Source of the DNA: Micromonospora_I sp040659735
GTDB lineage: Bacteria > Actinomycetota > Actinomycetes > Mycobacteriales > Micromonosporaceae
Assembly (NCBI RefSeq): GCF_040659735.1
Contig: NZ_JBFANZ010000003.1
Span: 186,001-250,000, forward strand
Reading direction: 5' to 3'
DNA: 64,000 nucleotides
A program made the position numbers and the translations under genes. The notes under the pieces are model-generated. The model saw nothing but the letters and a program-made list of their open reading frames with translations. It was not told the DNA's origin and made no database searches. Shown one piece after another: positions 42,639 to 59,548 of this stretch. Each line of letters starts with the position of its first letter. Positions within the stretch are counted from its first letter, which is position 1.

Positions 42639-43858
42639 CGGATAGCTCCCGTCATACCGTGCGGGTCGATGACGTACTTGCGGGCGACGCCGGAGTCGAA
42701 CTCGGCGTAGCCCGTCGGGGCGTCGTCCAGGCTGATCGCGGTGGCGTTGACGGCCTTCGCGATCTGCACCTTGTCGCGCAGGATCGCCTGCATCAGGCCG
42801 TAGTGGTAACGCATGACCGGGCACTGACCGGTGGTGAACGACAGCGACTTGGCCCAGCCCGTACCCAGGCTCAGCGACAGCGATCCGACCTTGGCGGATT
42901 CGTCCACACCGCCCGGGTCGCCGGTCACGTACAGGCCGGGGATGCCGATGGACCCGCCGGCGGCGGTCACCGTCATCAGCGAGTTCAGTACCGTGGCCGG
43001 CGCCTCCTGCGCCGCACCGGCACCGTGGCCGCGCGCCTCGAAGCCGACGGCGTCGACGGCGGCGTCGACCTCGGGCACGCCGAGGATATGCGCGATCTGG
43101 TCCTGCGGGTCGCCCTGGGACACGTCGACGGTCTCGCAGCCGAAGGAGCGGGCCTGGGCCAGCCGATCGGCGTTGAGGTCAGCGACGATGACCACGGCCG
43201 CGCCCAGCAGTTGCGCGGAGACCGCGGCCGCGAGTCCGACCGGACCGGCACCGGCGATGTAGACCGTCGAGCCCGGTCGGACACCGGCGGTGACCGCACC
43301 GTGGTAGCCGGTCGGGAAGATGTCCGAGAGCATGGTCAGGTCGAGGATCTTCGCGAGGGCCTGGTCCCGGTCCGGGAAGCGCAGCAGGTTCCAGTCGGCG
43401 TACGGGACCATCACGTACTCCGCCTGGCCGCCGACCCAGCCGCCCATGTCGACGTAGCCGTAGGCCGACCCGGGCCGGTCGGGGTTCACGTTGAGGCAGA
43501 TGCCGGTCTTGCCCTCCTTGCAGTTCCGGCACCGCCCGCAGGCGATGTTGAACGGCACCGAGCAGATGTCGCCGACCTTGATGAACTCGACGCCGGGACC
43601 GGTCTCCACGACCTCACCGGTGATCTCGTGGCCGAGTACCAGCCCGTGCGGGGCGGTGGTGCGGCCACGGACCATGTGCTGGTCGCTGCCGCAGATGTTC
43701 GTCGTGACGACCTTCAGGATCACCCCGTGCGGGCACTCCCGGCCCACGTTCGCCGGGTGCACCCCCGGACCATCGCGCAGGACGAGCCCCGGGTAGTCGA
43801 GGTCGGTGACCTCGACCCGACCGGGACCCTGGTACGTGACGCCGCGGTTGTCTGCCAT
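42635..43858 (-). CDS. fdhA: Glutathione-independent formaldehyde dehydrogenase
   Basis: 407 residues. Zinc-MDR features: catalytic zinc ligands in TNICGSDQHMVRG and LGHEITGEV; the structural zinc loop NIACGRCRNCKEGKTGICLNV with four cysteines; Rossmann motif YIAGAGPVGLAAAVSA. The long insertion and DMGGWVGGQAEYV segment are typical of FdhA, which oxidises formaldehyde to formate with NAD+ without added glutathione or mycothiol. It is upstream of and overlapping the alpha/beta hydrolase. Confidence 0.92.
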   Translation of the reverse strand: MADNRGVTYQGPGRVEVTDLDYPGLVLRDGPGVHPANVGRECPHGVILKVVTTNICGSDQHMVRGRTTAPHGLVLGHEITGEVVETGPGVEFIKVGDICSVPFNIACGRCRNCKEGKTGICLNVNPDRPGSAYGYVDMGGWVGGQAEYVMVPYADWNLLRFPDRDQALAKILDLTMLSDIFPTGYHGAVTAGVRPGSTVYIAGAGPVGLAAAVSAQLLGAAVVIVADLNADRLAQARSFGCETVDVSQGDPQDQIAHILGVPEVDAAVDAVGFEARGHGAGAAQEAPATVLNSLMTVTAAGGSIGIPGLYVTGDPGGVDESAKVGSLSLSLGTGWAKSLSFTTGQCPVMRYHYGLMQAILRDKVQIAKAVNATAISLDDAPTGYAEFDSGVARKYVIDPHGMTGAIR

Positions 43859-44125
43859 GGACGCGGGACCTCCCTCTCGGTGTGTGGTCGCTGGCGCACG
43901 GCGCAGCGGCCGCAGGACCGCGTACGCGCTGTGTGCGCCAGATCACGGTAGACAGATCACCGCCGCGTTTCCCCGGGCGTCAGACCCGGTACGCCTGATG
44001 CGATCCGGAGGGTCCGACCGGGACATCTGACGTAGGTCGTCGCTCGTCGGCCCGTACGGCAGCCCGCCCCGGACAGTCAGATGGATCGGCGGGGAAACGT
44101 CGGGTCGATCCGCCGCGACCGCGTT

Positions 44126-45391
44126 TCACGCACCCACCTCACGAACCGTGGTTGCCGGCGCCGGCTCCTCGTCTTGATGGGCGATCCGGGTCAACTCCCG
44201 CCAGAGCAGGACGACGAAGAGCGCTGACCCGGCGAAGGCGAACCAGAACGGCGCGGTCACGCCGAGACGCGTGGCGAGCGCGCCACCGATGGCTGAGCCC
44301 GCGACGAGACCACCGTAGACGGCGATCGCGTTCACGCTGCCGACCCGCCCCTGCAACCCGGAGGGCACGGCCCGCTGCCTTACGGTCATCGACGTGGTGC
44401 CCCAGATGAAGGCGTGGGCGCCGAAGACAAAGAAGGTCAGCGATGCGATCCACGGTGAGGTCGTCACGGCCAGGGCGAGGTGGGTGAGCGTTTCGATCAC
44501 GAGCCCGACGCGCATCACGTTGCCGAGGCTTACCCGCCGGGTGATCCATCCGTAGAGGGCCGTGCCGAGCAGACCGCCAACCGCGGAGGCGGTGGTGAGC
44601 AGGCCGAAGCCGACCGCGCCCATGCCGAGCCGCTCGCTGGCGTAGAGGACCAGGACCGACCAGGCCGCTCCGAAGGTGACGTTGAAGATGAGGATGGTCA
44701 GGACCAGGGTGCGCACCGCTGGGTGGTGCAGCGTCCACCGGAAACCTTCCGCGATGTCCCGCCGGAGGTTGCTCGTGCTGTCCGGGTCGCGGCCGTGCCG
44801 GGGTAGGACGATCCGTGACGCCAGCATCACGCCCAGGGTGACGAGGATGGCCTCGGTCAGGAATGGCCAGGCGGTGCCCGCTGCGAAGAGGGCCGCGCCG
44901 ATCGGCGGCCCGATCAACTGGTTGAGCGTGATGAAGCCGGTCTGCAACCGGGCGTTCGCGATGGCGAGATCGTCGCGCGCGACGAGCATCGGCGCGAGCG
45001 TCGCGGCGGCGTTGTCGGCGAAAACCTCGGCGGTCGCGAGCAGCCCCAGCGCCACGAGCGCCGAGATGATCGAAACGTTGCCGGTGAGCATCGTGACGAC
45101 CAGGACGCCCAGCACCACGGCGCGGGCCACGTTTGCGGCGATCACGATGAGACGACGGTCGAGACGGTCGGAGAGGACGCCGGCATACAGGCCGAACACG
45201 AGGGGTGGCGCCCAGCGCAGCAGAGCGGCGAGCGCGATCAGGAAGGCGTTGTCGGTCAACGAGGCCACCAGCAAGGGACCGGCGGCGATGGCGATGCCGT
45301 CGCCGAGATTGGACGCCCAGGACGATGCCAGCAGCCGGCGGTAACTGACGCCGAGCCGTGCAGGGACGAAAGTCTCCACGAGTCGGCTCAC
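44126..45391 (-). CDS. MFS transporter, DHA3/enterobactin-exporter-like
   Basis: 421 residues, GTG start, twelve predicted helices (for example LLASSWASNLGDGIAIAAGPLLVASL). The cytoplasmic loop GVLSDRLDRRLIVI is the MFS motif A of this group. The MFS_3-type architecture is that of drug or siderophore exporters such as EntS and macrolide-efflux relatives. The gene stands alone, with 267 bp to the formaldehyde dehydrogenase gene showing no clear feature. The substrate is unknown. Confidence 0.88.
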   Translation of the reverse strand: MSRLVETFVPARLGVSYRRLLASSWASNLGDGIAIAAGPLLVASLTDNAFLIALAALLRWAPPLVFGLYAGVLSDRLDRRLIVIAANVARAVVLGVLVVTMLTGNVSIISALVALGLLATAEVFADNAAATLAPMLVARDDLAIANARLQTGFITLNQLIGPPIGAALFAAGTAWPFLTEAILVTLGVMLASRIVLPRHGRDPDSTSNLRRDIAEGFRWTLHHPAVRTLVLTILIFNVTFGAAWSVLVLYASERLGMGAVGFGLLTTASAVGGLLGTALYGWITRRVSLGNVMRVGLVIETLTHLALAVTTSPWIASLTFFVFGAHAFIWGTTSMTVRQRAVPSGLQGRVGSVNAIAVYGGLVAGSAIGGALATRLGVTAPFWFAFAGSALFVVLLWRELTRIAHQDEEPAPATTVREVGA

Positions 45392-45560
45392 AAGGAGGGC
45401 AGGCTAAACGCATCGTCAGTGAATGTCACGCGTGGATGATGCCGGCCCCGGCGAGGATCGCGTACCGCTTGTCCACCAGCCCTCCCCGAGGGCGCGTCCG
45501 GGGGGCTTCGTCCTTGGTCATCTACGAGCGCGGCCGCTGGCGGGCGGGAAGCGACGCCGG

Positions 45561-46604
45561 TCAGGCAAGCTCCGCGCCGAGGGTGGTGACCAGCTCGGCG
45601 GCCGGCATCGGTCGGATCGCCTGCCACCCCTCCCCCGCCCAGAGGTGCAGCGCGTCGGCGTCACCCCGCGCGGCCGCCGCGACACGCAGCGGCCGGGTCA
45701 GGTGGTGCACCCACGGGTACGCCGCCGGCGCGCCGGCGGTGTGCGAGCGCAGGAACCCGTTGACCAGGCTGCGGGCGGTGCGCCCGGTGAACGCCCGGGT
45801 GAACGCGGTCACCGAGAACCGCGGGTCGAGCAGCGCGCGGCGATGGGTCTCGCTGGTGCCGGCCTCCGGGCAGCAGAGGAACGCCGTGCCGAGCTGCGCT
45901 GCCACCGCCCCGGCGGCGAGCACCGCCGCGATGTCGTCGCGGGTCATCAGCCCGCCGGCAGCGATCAACGGCAGCGGTACGGCCGGCGCGAGCTCGGCGA
46001 GCAGCGTCGCCAACGGCCGGGCGGCAGCACCGAGCGGCACGTCCGGATCGTCGTGGAAGCTGCCCTGGTGGCCGCCCGCCTCGGCGCCCTGCACGACCAG
46101 CGCGTCGGCTCCGGCCCGTTGCGCCTGCACCGCCTCGGCGGGACTCGTCACCGTCACCGCGACCACGGTGTCGACCTCCCGCAGCCGCTCGACGTCCGCC
46201 GTCGAGGGGCAGCCGAAGGTGAAGCTGATCAGCGGCACTCGCTCCGCGACCAGCAGCTCCAGCTTCGCGGCGTACTCGTCATCCTCCCAGTGCGGCTCGC
46301 CGAGGGCGACGCCGAGCCGCGTCGCGACCGGTTCCAGGGCGGGGGCGTACGCGTCGAGGGCAGGGCGGTCGACCGACGGGTCGCCCGGGACGAAGAGGTT
46401 GACCCCGAAGGGCCGATCGGTGAGTGTGCGCACCTGGGTGATCTGGGCACGGAGCTGGTCGGCGGTGCGGTAGCCGGCGGCGAGAAAGCCCAACCCACCT
46501 GCCTCGCCGACGGCGGCGACCAGCATCGCGGTCGACGGTCCGCCGGCCATCGGCGCGGCGATGACGGGTAGCGGGACACCGAGGCGGACGAGCAGACCGG
46601 TCAT
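45561..46604 (-). CDS. Nitronate monooxygenase (2-nitropropane dioxygenase family)
   Basis: 347 residues from ATG 46604 (MTGLLVRLGVPLPVIAAPMAGGPS). The NMO/TIM-barrel FMN motifs: APMAGG, GGLGFLAAGY, GVNLFVPG, GADALVVQGAEAGGHQG (catalytic His region) and PLIAAGGLMTRDDIAAVLAAGAVAAQLGTAFL for FMN phosphate binding. It oxidises alkyl nitronates such as propionate 3-nitronate to aldehydes. No partner genes. Confidence 0.92.
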   Translation of the reverse strand: MTGLLVRLGVPLPVIAAPMAGGPSTAMLVAAVGEAGGLGFLAAGYRTADQLRAQITQVRTLTDRPFGVNLFVPGDPSVDRPALDAYAPALEPVATRLGVALGEPHWEDDEYAAKLELLVAERVPLISFTFGCPSTADVERLREVDTVVAVTVTSPAEAVQAQRAGADALVVQGAEAGGHQGSFHDDPDVPLGAAARPLATLLAELAPAVPLPLIAAGGLMTRDDIAAVLAAGAVAAQLGTAFLCCPEAGTSETHRRALLDPRFSVTAFTRAFTGRTARSLVNGFLRSHTAGAPAAYPWVHHLTRPLRVAAAARGDADALHLWAGEGWQAIRPMPAAELVTTLGAELA

Positions 46605-46890
46605 GTGCCCAGTCTGCCCCGGCACCCGGTACCGCGCGGACACGCCGGGCGAACAACGCGCGATCAACACGGGCGGCGAGGGGAGCCCGCGCAGCGCATC
46701 GCGCGAGAAAGACCTTGTGGGGCAACAGAATCGGCCGTACGACGAACGCCCGCCAGCCAGCCTCGGGCCTTTCCACGCCAGCGGGACGGACACGAGCATG
46801 TTTCGGCCGACTTGCCGAAGCGAACGCGATGTCCCGGCGCGGGAGCCGATTGAATAGCACGTGTCGTGGGGCGAAAGGGGCGTAACGATT

Positions 46891-47505
46891 ATGACGAAGC
46901 AGCAAGGGCTACGGGCACTGGCGATCGCGATGAGCGGCGCGCTGGCGGGTGTGGTCCTGGGGGCTCCGAGCGTCGCGATGGCGGACGAGGCACCGGTCGA
47001 TCGGGGCATGGTCAACGACCAGACCGACGAAAAAGGCGAGCACCGCATCCAGAAGGCGAAGGCGGCGCTCAGCGGGAGCCAGGAAGACCCGCTGGTCATC
47101 GCGACTCCCGGGGAGGGCAAGTTCTGGGCGAAGATCAACGAGGAGAAAGAGGAAATCGAGTACAAGCTCAGCTACGAAGATCTCCCAACCGACGTGGCGG
47201 CGGCGCACATCCACTTCGGAGGCAAGGCGCAGAGCGGCGGGATCATCGCCTTCCTCTGCTCGAACGGCGGCAACGCGAACAGCGCCTCGGCCGATGTGCC
47301 GGAGTGTCCGCCGGGCGACGGCGAGGTCAACGGAGTTCTCACGCCGGAGCGCGTGATCGGTCCCGAGGCGCAGGGGATCAATCCCGGCGAGTTCGAAAAG
47401 CTCGTCGAGGCGATCAAAGACGGCGTGGCGTACGTGAACGTGCACACGGAGCAGTATCCGAACGGCGAGATCAGGGGCCAGGTGAAGCTGAAGGAGCGCC
47501 GCTGA
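46891..47505 (+). CDS. Secreted CHRD-domain protein
   Basis: 204 residues. The signal peptide (MTKQQGLRALAIAMSGALAG...APSVAMA) is cleaved near residue 31. A CHRD domain follows (AALSGSQEDPLVIATPGEGKFWAKI, AAAHIHFGGKAQSGGIIAFLCSN, YVNVHTEQYPNGEIRGQV). The paired HIHFG and VNVHT histidines are family hallmarks. Mature protein is acidic and extracellular. The family is structural/unknown in bacteria. It is convergent with the giant pullulanase, with a shared hairpin between. Confidence 0.88.
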   Translation: MTKQQGLRALAIAMSGALAGVVLGAPSVAMADEAPVDRGMVNDQTDEKGEHRIQKAKAALSGSQEDPLVIATPGEGKFWAKINEEKEEIEYKLSYEDLPTDVAAAHIHFGGKAQSGGIIAFLCSNGGNANSASADVPECPPGDGEVNGVLTPERVIGPEAQGINPGEFEKLVEAIKDGVAYVNVHTEQYPNGEIRGQVKLKERR

Positions 47506-47522
47506 CCGAACCGGGACGTGCT

Positions 47523-47553
47523 TCCGGCGCTGCCCTCTGGGGGCAGCGCCGGA
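47523..47553. terminator. Terminator shared by CHRD and pullulanase genes
   Basis: TCCGGCGCTGCCC (47523-47535) pairs with GGGCAGCGCCGGA (47541-47553), a 13-bp perfect stem with a 5-nt loop, between two converging genes. Confidence 0.85.
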
Positions 47554-47565
47554 CCGTCCGTCGCG

Positions 47566-53052
<5,487 letters not shown>

Positions 53053-53094
53053 CGACGGCCTTTCCTCTGGTCGCTAGCTGGCCCGCACGCTAGC

Positions 53095-53126
53095 CCTTGC
53101 GGAAGCGTTCTGCAATACCTTGCAAA
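53095..53126 (-). promoter_or_regulatory. Candidate MalR-type sites upstream of the amylopullulanase
   Basis: Within 80 bp of the start codon lie three related motifs: CTTGCGG (53096), CTGCAA (53110) and CTTGCAA (53119). CTTGCA-type repeats are the targets of the LacI-family maltose regulator MalR in Streptomyces amylase promoters (from memory). A starch enzyme is a fitting target; the match is by eye only. Confidence 0.4.
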
Positions 53127-53258
53127 CAAAGTCGTAACCCTCGCATCATCTTGCGCAACTCCGGGCGATCGTCGCGATATTCACGCGCGCCCGGGCCGGC
53201 GACCGGCATAGCATCCCGCGGGTCGTGCCTCGATAAGCCCTGTGGAAGTAGACGCCTG

Positions 53259-53750
53259 ATGGAACGGATAACTGAACAAGAGATTCGACGCTCGATGGTC
53301 AACTGTTCGCGCGGCGAAGCCTCGAACATGACGCTTCCGAAAGACCTGGATCTGCTCGATTGGAAGAGCCGGGAATTCCTCGGCTGGCGCGACGCGAAGG
53401 CACCGCTGCGCGGCTACATCGTGCAGCGCAGGGACGGCAAGCCGGTGGGCATCGCGCTGCGCGCCGCCGACTCGGCGATGTCCCGCAGGCGGAGCGCGAT
53501 GTGCCTACTCTGCCGGACCGTGCATCCGGCGGACACCATATCGATGTTCACCGCGAAGCTGACGGGACCACTCGGACGCAATGGCAACAGCGTCGGCACG
53601 TACATCTGCGCGGACCTCGCGTGCTCGCAGAACATCCGCACGAAAAAGCCGGGAGTGCCGCAACCCGATCAGGGACTCGCGATCGAGGAGAGAAGCGCCG
53701 GGCTGCACAGCCGGCTGAGCGCGTTCATCGACGACGTGCTCCGGGTCTAG
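53259..53750 (+). CDS. FBP-domain (FusB/FBP C-terminal treble-clef) protein
   Basis: 163 residues from ATG 53259 (MERITEQEIRRSMVNCSRGEASNMTLP). The pattern LDWKSREFLGWRDAKAPLRGYIV, four zinc-type cysteines in MCLLCRTVHP and YICADLACSQNIR, and GRNGNSVGTY is the FBP treble-clef zinc finger found in FusB-like EF-G-binding proteins. It probably binds EF-G and helps rescue stalled translation; an antibiotic-resistance role cannot be read from sequence. Confidence 0.85.
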   Translation: MERITEQEIRRSMVNCSRGEASNMTLPKDLDLLDWKSREFLGWRDAKAPLRGYIVQRRDGKPVGIALRAADSAMSRRRSAMCLLCRTVHPADTISMFTAKLTGPLGRNGNSVGTYICADLACSQNIRTKKPGVPQPDQGLAIEERSAGLHSRLSAFIDDVLRV

Positions 53751-53769
53751 CCGCCGGGCGGGACGAAGG

Positions 53770-54159
53770 TCAGCGGGTGTGGATGACCGTGCAGATCGCC
53801 GGCCCGCTCCCCGTCATCCGGAGCAGGTAGCGGAAGCGCTCGCCCTCGACCGCCCGCCCCTGGCTGTCCAGGTATTCCCACTCGACCGAAACCATCGTGA
53901 GCGCGGTCGACAGCAGCTGCACGTCCTCGATCCGGGCGTGCGCGGCGACCAGCTCCAGGTCCTGGTAGCCGGGGGCGGCCCCGATGAACGAGAGCGCCAC
54001 GGCGGCCGGCGAGGCGAACGAGAAGCTGTACCCGTCGGCGACCACCATCCCGGGCAGCGCGTAGCAGCCGGTGATGGCGGGCAGGTCACCGGCGGTCAGC
54101 GCGGCGCCGTACCCGTCGAAGAAGTCGCTCAGCGTCTCTAGATCCGTCGAGGCGTTCAC
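53770..54159 (-). CDS. SnoaL/NTF2-like fold protein
   Basis: 129 residues from GTG 54159 (VNASTDLETLSDFFDGYGAALTAGDLPAITGCYALP). The opening helix-helix-strand pattern, VVADGYSFSFASPAAV and the closing strands (LVAAHARIEDVQLLSTALTMVSVEWEYLD) are those of small NTF2/SnoaL-like cone folds. The catalytic residues of polyketide cyclases are not evident, so it may be a ligand-binding or uncharacterised enzyme. Same strand as the gene at 54198, 39 bp downstream of it. Confidence 0.75.
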   Translation of the reverse strand: MNASTDLETLSDFFDGYGAALTAGDLPAITGCYALPGMVVADGYSFSFASPAAVALSFIGAAPGYQDLELVAAHARIEDVQLLSTALTMVSVEWEYLDSQGRAVEGERFRYLLRMTGSGPAICTVIHTR

Positions 54160-54197
54160 GGCGGCACAGTTTCCGGCTCGCCGTGACGGCAAACCTC

Positions 54198-54860
54198 CTA
54201 GCGTGCGGCGCCGGCATCCTCGGGGATCTCCACCGCGATCTCGCTGCCGAGCCGGACCCCCTCCGGCAGGTCCAGGTCGTCGCCGCTCCAGAACCGGCCG
54301 GGGTCGTACCAGTTGGGACGACGCCCCGCCGGGAGCAGCCCCATCGCCTCGTACGTCACCGCGACGACCTCGGCGCAGTACGCCGTCTCCAGGGCGGTGT
54401 CCCGTCCACCGTGTCCGATCGTCGGCACACGCCCCCGCAGCCACCGCCAGGCGAGCTGGGCGGTCGACGGGAACGGGGTGCCGTCCAGGCGGGCGATGGT
54501 GCGCAGCGCCGCGTTCTCCATCTCCCGGGTGACCGGCGGATCGAGCTGGCGCAGCCAGGCGCGCTGGCCGTACCGGTGGGCCCAGACGAGGACGGCCGAG
54601 CGCAGGTCGTGCAGTTGGACACCGCGTTGGTTGGTGCCGGACCAGAGGTCGGGCAGGGAGCGGCCGAGTTCGGCGTGCCACATCAGCGGGGGCATGTCGT
54701 CGATGACCACCGCCATGCCGACGTGGTTCACCGGGCTGTTGGTGGTGAATTGGATGGCGCGGTCCGGAACACTGTGTCCACGGAAGACCCAGACGTCGCC
54801 GGTGCGCGTCAGATCAATGGCCTCATCGAGGCTGATCACGTGTCCACGATCGCCAGTCAC
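54198..54860 (-). CDS. YiiX-like permuted NlpC/P60 papain-fold protein
   Basis: 220 residues, GTG start. The circularly permuted order is visible: GDVWVFRGHS and the His-containing SPVNHVGMAVVI (around 45) come first, and the candidate nucleophile Cys in ETAYCAEVVAVTYEAMGLL comes late (around 165). A trailing RRPNWYDPGRFW motif is typical of the group. Relatives hydrolyse amide or thioester bonds of lipids or peptides. No signal peptide. It is followed by the NTF2-like gene. Confidence 0.8.
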   Translation of the reverse strand: MTGDRGHVISLDEAIDLTRTGDVWVFRGHSVPDRAIQFTTNSPVNHVGMAVVIDDMPPLMWHAELGRSLPDLWSGTNQRGVQLHDLRSAVLVWAHRYGQRAWLRQLDPPVTREMENAALRTIARLDGTPFPSTAQLAWRWLRGRVPTIGHGGRDTALETAYCAEVVAVTYEAMGLLPAGRRPNWYDPGRFWSGDDLDLPEGVRLGSEIAVEIPEDAGAAR

Positions 54861-54877
54861 CGGTCTACCATAGGCAG

Positions 54878-55036
54878 ATGCGCTGGTGGAAGGTACTCGG
54901 GCTGGCCGGTTTCGTTGGTGTCGCGGCGACCGGGGTGGTCATCGCGCGGGCGGAACGGCGACGCCGGGCGTACACCCCCGAGGAGATCCGCACGCGCCTG
55001 CGCGAGCGGATCGCGGAGACGCCCGCCGCCGACTAG
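54878..55036 (+). CDS. 52-residue single-pass membrane protein
   Basis: ATG 54878 begins MRWWKVLGLAGFVGVAATGVV, one transmembrane helix, followed by a basic helix (RAERRRRAYTPEEIRTRLRERI) and stop TAG at 55034. The topology is N-terminal anchor with a charged cytoplasmic tail. It is divergent from the YiiX-like gene (17 bp) and overlaps the end of the VOC remnant. Codon use is genome-like; conserved small protein likely, function unknown. Confidence 0.7.
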   Translation: MRWWKVLGLAGFVGVAATGVVIARAERRRRAYTPEEIRTRLRERIAETPAAD

Positions 55037-55229
55037 TCGAGCTGAGCGAGAAACTCCAGCCGGTTGCCGTGCACGTCCTCCGTGTGGAAGCGGCGCATGC
55101 CCGGCAGCTCGTCGTTGCCCCAGGTCACCGGGCGGGACTCTTTTCGGTCATCCCGAGCACGCCGGCGTAGAAGGTTCGCAGGGCGTCCTCGGAGTGGCGC
55201 GGGCAGGCGAGCTGAACGTGATGGATCAT
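55033..55229 (-). pseudogene. VOC/glyoxalase-family gene with internal deletion
   Basis: From ATG 55229 the minus strand reads MIHHVQLACPRHSEDALRTF...YAGVLGMTEKSPAR then stops. In the neighbouring frame the C-terminal VOC signature RPVTWGNDELPGMRRFHTED and HGNRLEFLAQLD follows and ends at 55033. A normal VOC enzyme of this type has about 60 more residues between, so a deletion with frameshift near 55140 removed the middle including metal ligands. Non-functional remnant. Confidence 0.75.
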
Positions 55230-55276
55230 GGGTGCACCTCCTCGTCCCAGAGCCTGGCACGGGGTTGCGCTCATAA

Positions 55277-55335
55277 CAAGACGGACGTACGGTTTTGTTG
55301 GAGCATGACAATGGGCGGTAAGTCTTACCTAAGAC
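55277..55335 (+). promoter_or_regulatory. Operator region upstream of aconitase
   Basis: CAAGACGGACGTACGGTTTT (55277-55296) closely matches CAAGCCGTACGTACGGATTG found upstream of the AcnR-like gene (61402-61421). A TTGCGC/TACGGT promoter with 17-bp spacing (55265/55288) overlaps it. A second pair of palindromes follows: GGTAAGTCTTACC (55317-55329) and the overlapping GTCTTACCTAAGAC (55322-55335), the former resembling the core of DtxR/IdeR iron boxes. Control by AcnR and possibly by iron is inferred. Confidence 0.6.
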
Positions 55336-55406
55336 GCGACGCGCGGTAACCGGTACGAAAGACTGCTCACCGACTATTCACGGTCGCTGGTGTGAAGGAG
55401 TACGAC

Positions 55407-58247
<2,841 letters not shown>

Positions 58248-58257
58248 TCGAGTAACG

Positions 58258-58297
58258 AAGGGCCCGGTTCCCCGCTATGCGGCGGCACCGGGCCCTT
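58258..58297 (+). terminator. Terminator of acnA
   Basis: AAGGGCCCGGT (58258-58268) pairs exactly with ACCGGGCCCTT (58287-58297), starting 10 bp after the acnA stop; the right arm ends in CCCTT. Confidence 0.85.
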
Positions 58298-58361
58298 CGC
58301 CGTATCCCCCACCGCCGGCGGAAGCGGGGCAGCCGGAGCGGCGCTGTGTCAGGCTCGGACC

Positions 58362-58607
58362 ATGGACGATGCGACTGTTCTGGGGCGGATCCACGAGCTG
58401 GTCGACGAGGAGCACCGCCTGCGGGGGCAGCTGACCGCCGGTGAGGTTTCGTCGGAGGAGGAGCAGGCCCGGCTGCGCGAGCTGGAGGAGTCCCTCGACC
58501 AGTGCTGGGACCTGCTGCGCCGCCGGCGCGCGGCCCGGCAGTCGGGTGACGATCCGGACCGCGTCCAGCCGCACAGCAAGCCGCAGGTCGAGGGCTACCT
58601 CCAGTAG
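58362..58607 (+). CDS. DUF2630 family protein
   Basis: 81 residues: MDDATVLGRIHELVDEEHRLRGQLTAG, then a charged helical hairpin (RLRELEESLDQCWDLLRRRRAAR) and the closing VQPHSKPQVEGYLQ. This is the full DUF2630 pattern: two coiled helices and a conserved C-terminal tail. Function unknown. It is convergent with the RIO kinase gene, 5 bp between stops. Confidence 0.9.
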   Translation: MDDATVLGRIHELVDEEHRLRGQLTAGEVSSEEEQARLRELEESLDQCWDLLRRRRAARQSGDDPDRVQPHSKPQVEGYLQ

Positions 58608-58612
58608 GGCCG

Positions 58613-59548
58613 TCAGCGCACCCGCGCCTCCCCGAGCAGCCGGTCGGTGAGCGTCACCGGATCGGCCTGCTCCGCCGGCAGCCCCCGGGCGGCGAACCAG
58701 GTCGACACCACCCGGACGTCGCGGGCGAGAAAATCACGGCCCTGCGGGTTGGCGACCACGTCGACGACCTGCGGTAGGTCGATGAGGACCAGCTGCCCCT
58801 GGTGCACCAGCAGGTTGTACGGCGACAGGTCGCCGTGGGCGAGTCCGGCGCGTGCCAGCACCACCAGCGCGTCGACGAGTTGGCCCCAGAGACGGTGCAG
58901 CTCGGCGGCCTCCGGGCGGAGCTGCGCCAGCCGCGGCGCCGCCTGCCCGGCCTCGGCGTCGCCGACGAACTGCAGCATCAGCTCGGTGCCGCGCAGCTGC
59001 ACCGGGTAGGGCACCGCGACACTGCCCACCTCCACGCTGACCTGCCAGAGCCGGGAGAGCGCGGCGAACTCGGCGGCGGCCCACTGACCGGCGATCATCT
59101 GCCGCCCGAAGGCCGTACGCCCGGCCATGGCCCGGTTTTCCCGCGACCGGCGCACCCGGCGCCCTTCGAGGTAACCGGCGTCGCGGTGGAAGAGCCGGTG
59201 GTCGGGGTCGCGGTACCGCTTCGCGGCGAGCAGGCAGGAACGGTCGGTCCCCGGTACCCCGCGGCGCACCAGATGGACGTCGGCCTCTTTACCGGTCTTC
59301 AGCATGCCGAGTTCGGTGTCGACGGCGGCGAGTTCGGTCACCAGCCAGTCGGGATGCGGCTCCGGTCCGTGCTCCGCGTCGTCCCAGGTGGACCAGCGGT
59401 CGCCGGTCTCCGGCTCGTCGGTGTCGGCGTTGGTGTCGAAGGCGGCCGGCGTCGGGCGGTGGGACCGCTTCAGGAATCGCGGTTCGTCGTCGTCGAAGTC
59501 GCGGGTGCGGCGCTGGCGCGCCGGTGGAACAGAGTCGTGCTCTCGCAC
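58613..59548 (-). CDS. RIO-family atypical serine kinase
   Basis: 311 residues, GTG start at 59548. After an unstructured charged 70-residue N-terminus comes a RIO1-like kinase: glycine-poor loop LKTGKEADVHLVRRG, ATP Lys in LLAAKRYRDPDHR, catalytic LAHGDLSPYNLLVH and metal motif LVLIDLPQVVDVVANP. It lacks an activation loop, as RIO kinases do. In eukaryotes these act in ribosome maturation; the bacterial target is not known. A 46-codon frame with a strong ribosome site overlaps its start (59470-59610). Confidence 0.9.
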   Translation of the reverse strand: MREHDSVPPARQRRTRDFDDDEPRFLKRSHRPTPAAFDTNADTDEPETGDRWSTWDDAEHGPEPHPDWLVTELAAVDTELGMLKTGKEADVHLVRRGVPGTDRSCLLAAKRYRDPDHRLFHRDAGYLEGRRVRRSRENRAMAGRTAFGRQMIAGQWAAAEFAALSRLWQVSVEVGSVAVPYPVQLRGTELMLQFVGDAEAGQAAPRLAQLRPEAAELHRLWGQLVDALVVLARAGLAHGDLSPYNLLVHQGQLVLIDLPQVVDVVANPQGRDFLARDVRVVSTWFAARGLPAEQADPVTLTDRLLGEARVR

